Assembly: GCA_039817385.1 (NCBI GenBank)
Contig: JBCBVY010000001.1
Span: 62,001-126,000, forward strand
Direction of reading: 5' to 3'
From: JBCBCP01 sp039817385
GTDB lineage: Bacteria; Pseudomonadota; Alphaproteobacteria; Rhodobacterales; Rhodobacteraceae
Length of the DNA stretch: 64,000 nucleotides
The stretch's first letter is position 1. Every line of letters starts with the position of its first letter. The notes under the pieces were generated by a model, which saw only the letters and a list, made by a program, of their open reading frames with translations, did no database searches and was not told the origin of the DNA. Of this stretch, positions 58,009 to 64,000 are shown in pieces. A program made the position numbers and the translations under genes.

Positions 58009-58366
58009 AGCTATGGCCGTGGCACTGGCCGTGATGGCGGGGCCTGCAGTTGCGCAGTCGGAAATCGCGAAGGCGTGCGCGTTCATGCAAGAGTGTTTTG
58101 AGGCAGAGGGCTGTACGGAGACGGACTATACCCCGGCGCTGACCTGGCAGGTGGGGGCAGATGAATTGCTAGTTGAGGCGCAGTTTGACTCGCCGTCCGA
58201 GACGATCACGCTAATCGGCGTTGCCTCGGACGGGGCACTGAGCCTTGCGGGCGGCAGCTTTGCGGCGCGGCACCTGCTGACGGTCGCGGCGGATGGGGCG
58301 GCGCGCTACACCGTGCATTACGCGGACGGGCCGATGGTGATTTCCTACCTGGGGGTGTGCCGATGA
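58001..58366 (+). CDS. Small secreted Cys-containing protein, unknown
   Basis: This is a 121-residue protein. The GTG at 58001 is chosen because GGAGG lies about 10 bases upstream and it gives a signal peptide with a basic start (MGRAMAVALAVMAGPAVA, then QSEIAK). An ATG at 58013 is the alternative. Mature Cys residues lie in KACAFMQECFEAEGCTE and at the C-terminal LGVCR. I do not recognise a family. It overlaps the livF-like gene by eight bases and is coupled to the next gene, so it is a real operon member. Confidence 0.7.
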   Translation: MGRAMAVALAVMAGPAVAQSEIAKACAFMQECFEAEGCTETDYTPALTWQVGADELLVEAQFDSPSETITLIGVASDGALSLAGGSFAARHLLTVAADGAARYTVHYADGPMVISYLGVCR

Positions 58367-58782
58367 GGGCGGCTTTGCTTGTGATGGCGCTGGCCACTCC
58401 GGCCGGAGCAGTGACAGAGGCAGACCTGGCAGCGCGCGGCTATGTGCCGATGAACTGCGTGTTCGACCAGCGGTGCCTGATCGGTAAGCCCTGCGAGCGG
58501 ACTTGGCGCGATGCGCGGTGGATGATGAATGACGCGGCAGGCAAAGCCTATGAGGTGCACCGGGGCGGCACGATCTACAGCGCCTCGATGCTGATGAAGG
58601 ATGACCGGTGGAAAGACCTGTCGGAGGCGCGCGCCATCGTGGCGCCTATGCGCCGGGCGGTGGCCTCACACCTGACGGTGTTCGACGGCGGCGGCGCGAT
58701 CTGGTCGCACCAATATGCCGCCAACCCCGGATCGGGGCAGTTCTTTACCGGGACGTGCGAATTGCCGGAGGGTGCGGAGTGA
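58363..58782 (+). CDS. Small secreted Cys-containing protein, unknown
   Basis: This is a 139-residue protein. The ATG at 58363 overlaps the preceding stop (ATGA). The signal peptide is MRAALLVMALATPAGA, then VTEAD. Mature Cys residues occur in NCVFDQRCLIGKPCERTW and TGTCELPE. Two regions, GGTIYSASMLMKDDRWKDL and SHLTVFDGGGAIWSHQYAANPGSG, look like beta strands of a lipocalin- or barrel-like domain, but no family is recognised. It lies between ATPase and permease genes of the importer, followed by a palindromic repeat. Confidence 0.7.
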   Translation: MRAALLVMALATPAGAVTEADLAARGYVPMNCVFDQRCLIGKPCERTWRDARWMMNDAAGKAYEVHRGGTIYSASMLMKDDRWKDLSEARAIVAPMRRAVASHLTVFDGGGAIWSHQYAANPGSGQFFTGTCELPEGAE

Positions 58783-58794
58783 AACAGGCGGACT

Positions 58795-58816
58795 GGTGGG
58801 TTTTCACCCACCCTAC
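58795..58816. repeat. GTAGGGTGGG-type palindromic repeat, inverted
   Basis: GGTGGGT/ACCCACC (58795-58801 with 58806-58812), loop TTTC, then CTAC; on the minus strand it reads GTAGGGTGGG like the copy at 3242-3262. It separates the secreted-protein gene from the livH-like gene. Confidence 0.7.
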
Positions 58817-58829
58817 GGGAGTTGTTTGA

Positions 58830-59840
58830 ATGGACCTTTTGAACGCCTTCATTGTCTTCGCGAATTTCGTGCTGATCCCGGCCACCGCCTATGGCGCGCA
58901 GCTGGCGCTTGGCGCTTTAGGGGTGACGTTGATCTATGGGATCCTGCGCTTTTCGAACTTTGCGCATGGGGACACGATGGCGTTCGGCGCGATGGCGACG
59001 ATCCTGATCACCTGGTGGCTGCAGTCGGTGGGCGTCAGCTTTGGCCCGCTGCCCACCGCCCTGCTCGCCCTGCCCTTCGGCATTGCGATCACCGCGGCGT
59101 TCATGCTGGGCACGGACCGGGTTGTTTATCGGTTCTACCGCGCGCAGAAGGCCAAGCCGATCATCCTTGTGATGGTCTCGCTGGGTGTGATGTTCATCAT
59201 GAACGGCCTTGTGCGCTTTATCATTGGGCCGGATGACCAGCGCTTTGCCGATGGGGAGCGGTTCATCATCTCTGTCCGGGATTTCAAGGCGCTGACGGGG
59301 CTGGAGCAGGGTTTGGCCATTCGCACGACCCAAGGCATAACGGTGATTACGGCGGTGATCGTGGTGATTGCGCTTTTCTGGTTTCTGAACCGCACGCGCA
59401 CGGGCAAGTCGATGCGAGCCTATTCGGATAACGAAGACCTTGCCCTTCTGTCGGGCATCAACCCCGAGCGGGTTGTGATGATCACCTGGCTGATCGTGGC
59501 GGCGCTGGCGACGGTGGCTGGCGTTCTGTACGGGCTGGATAAATCCTTCAAGCCCTTCACCTACTTTCAACTGCTCCTGCCGATCTTTGCCGCCGCCATC
59601 GTGGGCGGGCTTGGCTCGCCCTTGGGCGCCATCGCGGGCGGCTTCGTGATCGCCTTTTCGGAGGTGATGATCACCTATGCCTGGAAGCGCGTGGCAACCT
59701 ATGCGCTGCCCGAGAGCCTCGCGCCCGAGGGCCTCGCCCAGCTTTTGAGCACGGATTACAAGTTCGCGGTCAGCTTCGGCATCCTGCTGATTGTGCTGCT
59801 CTTCAAGCCAACGGGCCTTTTCGCGGGAAAATCGGTATGA
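58830..59840 (+). CDS. Liv-type ABC transporter permease (LivH-like), second system
   Basis: This is a 336-residue permease with about eight membrane segments. The start MDLLNAFIVFANFVLIPATAYGAQLALGALGVTLIYGILRFSNFAHGDTMAFGA is the LivH type. The conserved coupling region is FAAAIVGGLGSPLGAIAGGFVIAFSEVMITY near the C-terminus. Inner membrane. The stop overlaps the LivM-like start by four bases. Confidence 0.93.
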   Translation: MDLLNAFIVFANFVLIPATAYGAQLALGALGVTLIYGILRFSNFAHGDTMAFGAMATILITWWLQSVGVSFGPLPTALLALPFGIAITAAFMLGTDRVVYRFYRAQKAKPIILVMVSLGVMFIMNGLVRFIIGPDDQRFADGERFIISVRDFKALTGLEQGLAIRTTQGITVITAVIVVIALFWFLNRTRTGKSMRAYSDNEDLALLSGINPERVVMITWLIVAALATVAGVLYGLDKSFKPFTYFQLLLPIFAAAIVGGLGSPLGAIAGGFVIAFSEVMITYAWKRVATYALPESLAPEGLAQLLSTDYKFAVSFGILLIVLLFKPTGLFAGKSV

Positions 59841-61141
59841 CGGACGGGTTGCGCAATGCCATCTACTTTGCGGGCGTGGCCCTGCTGATCCTCGGCACGG
59901 GGTTTCTGCAAAGCTGGGACACAGCGATGTTTATCCTGAACTTCGGCCTTGTCAGCGCGATCATGGCGCTGGGGGTGAACCTGCAATGGGGCCTTGCGGG
60001 GCTCTTTAACGTCGGCGTCATGGGTTTTGTCGCGCTTGGGGGGCTCGCTACCGTGCTGATCTCCATGCCGCCGGTGCCGGATGCGTGGCGCGCGGGTGGT
60101 GCGGGGATTGGTCTGGCGCTGTTTCTTGGGGTGGCGACGATTGTCGCGGCCGTGGTGGTGAACACGCGGCTGCCCAAAGGGTGGCTGCGCACGGGGCTGA
60201 CCCTGGTGGTGCTCGTGGGCGGTTTTTTCCTCTTCCGCTCGGTGTTCGATCCGAACGTGGAGGCGGTGGAGGCGGTGAACCCCGCGCTTGAGGGCTACCT
60301 CGGCGGACTGGGCCTGCCGGTGGTGCTGGCCTGGCCCGTGGGCGGGTTGCTGGCGGCAGGCGCTGCATGGGTGATTGGGAAGACAGCGCTGGGCCTGCGG
60401 TCGGACTACCTCGCCATTGCGACGCTGGGCATTGCGGAGATTATCATCGCCGTCCTCAAGAACGAAGACTGGCTCGCACGCGGGGTGAAGCTTGTCTACG
60501 GCATCCCCTCCCCTGCGCCGGACCCGATCGAGCTTCAAAACAGCGCAAGCTTCGTCGCGCAGGCCGAAGGGCTGGGGATTGGCGCGGTGGAGGCCTCGAC
60601 GCTGGCGAACAAGTTGGTTTATGCGGGGCTTTTCACGGCCGTGCTTGTGGTACTCTTCATCATGGCGCAGCTCGCGCTGAACTCGCCCTGGGGCCGGATG
60701 ATGCGCGCGATCCGGGACAATGAAGTGTCGGCGGAGGCGATGGGCAAGGACGTGACCGCGCGGCACCTTCAGGTGTTCATCCTCGGCTCGGCCATTTGCG
60801 GGATCGCCGGCGCGATGATGACGACGCTGGACGGGCTGCTCGCGCCGGGCTCCTACCAGCCGCTGCGCTTTACCTTCCTGATCTGGGTGATGGTCGTTGT
60901 CGGCGGGTCGGGCAGCAACCTTGGCGCGGTGCTGGGCGGGTTCCTGATCTGGTTCCTCTGGGTGCAGGTGGAGCCAGCGGGCGCGCTGCTGATGCAGGTG
61001 CTGACCGCGGGCATGGCCGATGGCTCCGCACTGAAAGCGCACCTGATGGACAGCGTCGCGCATATGCGCCTGCTGACGATGGGGCTTGTCCTGCTGCTGG
61101 TGCTGCGGTTCAGCCCGCGCGGGCTGATCCCGGAGCGCTAG
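59837..61141 (+). CDS. Liv-type ABC transporter permease (LivM-like), second system
   Basis: This is a 434-residue permease. The start at 59837 (MTDGLRNAIYFAGVALL) overlaps the LivH-like stop. The LivM blocks are ALGVNLQWGLAGLFNVGVMGFVALGGLATVLI and SDYLAIATLGIAEIIIAVLKNE, with MMRAIRDNEVSAEAMGKDVTARHLQVFILGSAICGIAGAMM (coupling region) later on. It carries about 70-100 residues more than the usual LivM, in a loop around residues 210-260. It forms the channel with the preceding product. Confidence 0.92.
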   Translation: MTDGLRNAIYFAGVALLILGTGFLQSWDTAMFILNFGLVSAIMALGVNLQWGLAGLFNVGVMGFVALGGLATVLISMPPVPDAWRAGGAGIGLALFLGVATIVAAVVVNTRLPKGWLRTGLTLVVLVGGFFLFRSVFDPNVEAVEAVNPALEGYLGGLGLPVVLAWPVGGLLAAGAAWVIGKTALGLRSDYLAIATLGIAEIIIAVLKNEDWLARGVKLVYGIPSPAPDPIELQNSASFVAQAEGLGIGAVEASTLANKLVYAGLFTAVLVVLFIMAQLALNSPWGRMMRAIRDNEVSAEAMGKDVTARHLQVFILGSAICGIAGAMMTTLDGLLAPGSYQPLRFTFLIWVMVVVGGSGSNLGAVLGGFLIWFLWVQVEPAGALLMQVLTAGMADGSALKAHLMDSVAHMRLLTMGLVLLLVLRFSPRGLIPER

Positions 61142-61144
61142 GGG

Positions 61145-61816
61145 GTGGCCCGGGCACTCTGGGCACTTATCGGGCTGGCGCTGCTGGCTGTCGCTGTGCA
61201 GGGCTTTGTCTGGCATTCCGCGCAGCGCGGAATGCTCGGGCTCAGCGGCGATGCAGAGGCGCTGGGGCGGCTTGCCGGGACGGCGGCGAGCAATCTGTCG
61301 ATCTTTGCGCACATGATCCTGGGCGCGGCTGTCACGTTCCTGTCGGTGGTGCAGCTGGCGGGCCCCGTCCGGCGGCGCTGGCCGCGTGTGCACCGGGCCT
61401 CGGGCCGGGTGCTGGCGGTCTGTGCGCTGCTCACCGCGCTTGGCGGTCTGGCCTATATCGCCCTGCGCGGGACGGTGGGCGGGCCCGTGATGTCCTTTGC
61501 CTTTGGCCTTTACGGGGTGCTGATGGCCATCGCTGCGGTGCAGACGCCGCGCTTTGCCATCGCCGGGGATTACGCGCGCCACCGCCGCTGGGGCCTGCGC
61601 CTGATTGTCCTGGGGCTGGGCTCGTGGATTTACCGGGTGCATTACGGGCTGTGGTACGGGATTGGCTGCACGCTGGGCGAGGCGACCTGCGGGCTTGCCA
61701 CCAATGATCAATTCACCGGGGCTTTCGATATCGTGACGATGTTCGCCTTCTACCTGCCTTACTTGCTGGCGCTGGAGGTCTACCTGCGCACCGGTCCTAA
61801 ACACAGACCGGCCTGA
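61145..61816 (+). CDS. DUF2306-type membrane protein
   Basis: This is a 223-residue integral membrane protein. A GTG start at 61145 lies three bases after the LivM-like stop and gives MARALWALIGLALLAVAVQGFVW. Six hydrophobic segments and the blocks RRRWPRVHRASGRVLAVCA and YARHRRWGLRLIVLGLGSWIYRVHY fit the DUF2306 family, in which conserved His and Arg residues may bind haem. Function is unknown. The tight spacing places it in the second importer operon. Confidence 0.7.
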   Translation: MARALWALIGLALLAVAVQGFVWHSAQRGMLGLSGDAEALGRLAGTAASNLSIFAHMILGAAVTFLSVVQLAGPVRRRWPRVHRASGRVLAVCALLTALGGLAYIALRGTVGGPVMSFAFGLYGVLMAIAAVQTPRFAIAGDYARHRRWGLRLIVLGLGSWIYRVHYGLWYGIGCTLGEATCGLATNDQFTGAFDIVTMFAFYLPYLLALEVYLRTGPKHRPA

Positions 61817-62029
61817 CAAATCGCAATGACCTAAAGTGAGGCTGCAATGGAAATGCGGCAGGCCTCCGGTTCTGAAGTGTCGCTCTTCGAATACTGCTTG
61901 CGGGATTCTCGGGATTGCCGCTTGCCCCTTCGGGTTGCGCGACCCTCCTGCTCACCAAAAATATCACTTCATAGTTGAAATCAAAGATCGACGGGGCAAC
62001 ACTGTTGTCATTGTCTATGAGGTATGACT

Positions 62030-63667
62030 ATGCGCTATTTCCTTTTTCTGGCATTTTTTCTGTCTTGCAACTCGGCTTTTGCGCAAGATACGCGCTTTGA
62101 ATACGTAAAGAACGCGCCCGAAAATACCCTTTTGGTGGTTTTCGTGCATGGGCTGCGCAGTGATGCAATCGATGCTTGGACCAATCGGAAAGAAGAGACT
62201 TATTGGCCGAAAACCCTGAGCGAAGATCCGTCGCTCGACCATGTGAACGTTGCTACCTTTCAATACCCGGCCGGCGCCCTGCGAGGAGATGGGCTGACAA
62301 TCACGGATGCCGGGAACACGTTGAAGGTCCTTCTGGATGCAAACATTGCGCAAAACCGTCGCGTCGTCTTTGTCGCGCATAGCTTAGGTGGACTGGTGGT
62401 GCGATCTATGTTGCTCAACCATCGCGACACTTATGATGTGCCACTGCTGTTTATGCTCGCTTCACCGACAGCTGGTTCCAGTCTCGCCAATTGGGCTCAG
62501 GCGCTGGGACTTGGTACAAACAACCCGCTTGTTACAGCTTTGCGTGAATTGGAGGATAATCAATTCCTGGAGTCGCAAATCTCGCAGTGGGCCAGCTGGA
62601 AGGGCGAGCGTAAACCGCGCGTGCTGTGCGCCTTCGAACGTGTGAAAACCCGAGGCGTGATTGTGGTATCTCAGGCCCAGATGCTACCGGGATGTGATGA
62701 TGCGCCACTTGGGGTTGCTGCGGATCATTCGTTGATCTCGAAACCGGCGAGCGCTCAATCCCTTCTGCACCAATACCTTGCGACCGAATTGCGTTCGATC
62801 AACGCGAACCTATTTGTTCCGAAGCTCAAGGGCCGGCTTGAACTCGCCCAGGGCCACAGCTTTCCGCAGGATGGCACGTTCGTGTCGCATACGATCTCTT
62901 TGAAGGAAGATGTCGTCCTGCCGCCAAAGGTGCGGATATTTGCAAGCAACGTTCTTTTGAATGAGTTTAGCTTAATTGGCCACGACATCTTTATTCTGGC
63001 GGACATCGTTGTGGATGGGAACATCCAGTCAATGGGGTCCGCGGATGAGCCTGCCGCCGGGAGTGTCACCGTCGTCGCGCAGCGCATGTCGGGGGTCGCC
63101 GTCATTGCAACGGGTCTGGACGGCACCAATGGCCGTGATGGCGCGAATGGGCAAAACGGAGCCCCGGGACAAGCTGGCCGAGACGGGCGATGTGATGGTT
63201 TCGGAAAATGGCGAGCTGCCCAGGCTGGCGGCAATGGTGGCAATGGTACGCCGGGCGGGTCGGGCGAGCCGGGCGGCGATGGTGGTGTCGGCGGCCAGGT
63301 ATACATCGCCACTATTCTGCAGCGTGGTGTGGTCCTTGATGTGTCAGGTGGGCGCGGCGGTGAGCCGGGCCAAGGTGGCCAGGGCGGTCAAGGCGGCCAG
63401 GGCGGGCCTGGCGGGCGAGGGTGCACCGGGTTGGGCGGCACGCAAAGCAATGCAGCCTCGGGAAGAAGCGGGTCGGACGGCATAAATGGCCGCGACGGCC
63501 TGCCCGGCTCACCCGGCCGTCCTGGACAGTCCTGGCTTGCGGAAATCGACCAATTCAGTGACCTGCCTACGTTAATCGATATGCCCGGCTCAGACCGCCT
63601 TCGGGACTTTGCAGAGGTATTGTTTTCTGATCTCCGGGAAGATGTGCGTCTCGCCTCAGACAACTGA
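62030..63667 (+). CDS. Secreted alpha/beta hydrolase with collagen-like Gly repeats
   Basis: This is a 545-residue protein. The ATG at 62030 has GAGG 8 bases upstream and opens a signal peptide (MRYFLFLAFFLSCNSAFA). Residues 20-245 form an alpha/beta hydrolase of the PGAP1/SERAC1-like type: oxyanion block LLVVFVHGLRSDAIDAW, nucleophile Ser118 in FVAHSLGGLVVRSML, and His233 in ADHSLISKPAS. Residues 260-360 look like stacked beta strands (FILADIVVDGNIQS). Residues 362-500 are Gly-X-Y and GQGG repeats resembling collagen, broken by IATILQRGVVLDV, followed by a 45-residue tail. Base composition is lower in GC than the neighbours. The gene stands alone. Confidence 0.85.
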   Translation: MRYFLFLAFFLSCNSAFAQDTRFEYVKNAPENTLLVVFVHGLRSDAIDAWTNRKEETYWPKTLSEDPSLDHVNVATFQYPAGALRGDGLTITDAGNTLKVLLDANIAQNRRVVFVAHSLGGLVVRSMLLNHRDTYDVPLLFMLASPTAGSSLANWAQALGLGTNNPLVTALRELEDNQFLESQISQWASWKGERKPRVLCAFERVKTRGVIVVSQAQMLPGCDDAPLGVAADHSLISKPASAQSLLHQYLATELRSINANLFVPKLKGRLELAQGHSFPQDGTFVSHTISLKEDVVLPPKVRIFASNVLLNEFSLIGHDIFILADIVVDGNIQSMGSADEPAAGSVTVVAQRMSGVAVIATGLDGTNGRDGANGQNGAPGQAGRDGRCDGFGKWRAAQAGGNGGNGTPGGSGEPGGDGGVGGQVYIATILQRGVVLDVSGGRGGEPGQGGQGGQGGQGGPGGRGCTGLGGTQSNAASGRSGSDGINGRDGLPGSPGRPGQSWLAEIDQFSDLPTLIDMPGSDRLRDFAEVLFSDLREDVRLASDN

Positions 63668-63681
63668 TTGATCGCGCTTGA

Positions 63682-63699
63682 CCTCAACCGGGCTTGAGG
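63682..63699 (+). promoter_or_regulatory. SoxR-like box before the quinone-oxidoreductase gene
   Basis: CCTCAAC-CGGG-CTTGAGG has the 7-4-7 layout and right half of the SoxR operator (CCTCAAG-N4-CTTGAGG), with one mismatch on the left. A TTGACC (63678-63683) overlaps its left end as a -35 would at MerR-type promoters. No good -10 is visible 19 bases on. It lies 36-53 bases before the ATG at 63735. Confidence 0.55.
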
Positions 63700-63734
63700 T
63701 GGCACAGGGGATCAAGCACAGTCAAGGAGCCGTT

Positions 63735-64000
63735 ATGCAAGCGCCCAAACACGTCCTCATCGTGATCGACCACCCGAACGAAGCTTCGCTGACCCAAGCG
63801 TTGGCGCACCGTTTTGCGGAGGGGGCTCGCAATTCCGGACACAGCACCGAAACCTGCGATCTGCACGCCGAAGGCTTCGATCCGCGCTGGTCACTGGCGG
63901 ATATCGAAGGCCGCGCGACCGATATTCAAAGCCATCAGGAACGGGTTGAGGCGTGCGACGCGCTGTGCCTTGTCTTTCCGCTCTTCTGGTACGGGATGCC
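63735..64000 (+). CDS. NAD(P)H-quinone oxidoreductase / flavodoxin-like protein (5' part)
   Basis: The gene runs off the window after 88 codons. The start at 63735 has AAGGAG 5 bases upstream and gives MQAPKHVLIVIDHPNEASLT. The flavodoxin-like Rossmann opening, the CDLHAEGFDP block and LCLVFPLFWYGMP (about residues 76-88) fit the NQO1/KefF quinone reductase family (FMN or FAD, NAD(P)H). The upstream SoxR-like box fits a redox-stress role. The rest of the gene, including the C-terminal domain, is not in view. Confidence 0.8.
   Translation, partial: MQAPKHVLIVIDHPNEASLTQALAHRFAEGARNSGHSTETCDLHAEGFDPRWSLADIEGRATDIQSHQERVEACDALCLVFPLFWYGM

Noticed and set aside
59756..61819. 687-codon open frame on the minus strand
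   Set aside because: It is opposite the LivH/LivM-like genes, rich in His, Arg and Gln with no domain motif, so it is a compositional shadow.
61817..62029. Possible 63-residue gene before the collagen-like hydrolase
   Set aside because: No ribosome-binding site, no motif, and it ends next to the following start; more likely non-coding 5' region of lower GC content.
63360..63420. Possible CRISPR or satellite repeat
   Set aside because: The short GGCCAAGGTGGCC-like tandem repeats are in frame and encode the Gly-Gln-Gly repeats of the hydrolase tail.

Overview
The window is a continuous, gene-dense stretch (about 64-65% GC by eye) of an alphaproteobacterial chromosome. It most likely comes from the Roseobacter/Rhodobacteraceae group. 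The reasons are a class II DAHP synthase, the order phoR-pstSCAB-phoU-phoB with long PstA and PstC proteins, a GlxA-type regulator, LuxR/AHL-type regulation, many acyl-CoA catabolic genes and GC-rich intergenic palindromes. I saw no tRNA, rRNA, CRISPR array, prophage or insertion sequence. Two genes (3424-4719 and 62030-63667) are visibly less GC-rich than their neighbours and may have been acquired.

Layout. 1-1394: end of rpsB, then tsf. 1485-6335: secreted proteins of unknown function, a small membrane protein and a glycine/inosamine-type amidinotransferase. 6456-8037: aroQ translationally coupled to a LuxR-type regulator, with a long structured 3' region ending in a strong terminator. 8083-38206: a large CoA-thioester catabolic region. 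It holds three acyl-CoA dehydrogenases (two form a heteromer-like pair), a MaoC hydratase, two crotonases, a thiolase, several SDRs, acetoacetyl-CoA and acyl-CoA ligases, TesB, an ACAD10/11-type kinase, an IclR regulator, a complete Liv-type ABC importer and a glutathione-linked trio. 38474-49411: one long minus-strand block running yicC-gmk-gamma carbonic anhydrase-isomerase-like-PLP enzyme-phoR-pstSCAB-phoU-phoB, with a three-repeat Pho box before pstS. 49636-54808: PAS protein, atypical SDR, class II DAHP synthase, GlxA regulator and a PQQ-type sugar dehydrogenase. 54951-61816: a second Liv-type importer with two small secreted proteins inserted in it. 62030-64000: a secreted alpha/beta hydrolase with collagen-like glycine repeats, then a quinone-oxidoreductase-like gene preceded by a SoxR-like box.

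How it works together. The central region reads as import, activation, beta-oxidation and removal of an uncommon carboxylic acid. The gene for an ACAD10/11-type kinase (18592-19623) and that for an ACAD10/11-type dehydrogenase (34425-35741) correspond to the two halves of the animal ACAD11 protein and to LvaA/LvaC of the bacterial levulinate pathway. A 4-hydroxy or 4-oxo acid is therefore a reasonable substrate guess. Similar 19-bp dyads lie before three of the transcription units and may be sites for the local IclR regulator.

Two families of dispersed intergenic palindromes recur: one around CCCGGGATATTT...ACCCAAAGAA with a GC hairpin, the other of the GTAGGGTGGG...CCCACC type. Most lie at gene 3' ends, where they may terminate transcription or protect RNA.

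Functions are inferred from motifs and gene context read by eye. No database search was possible.
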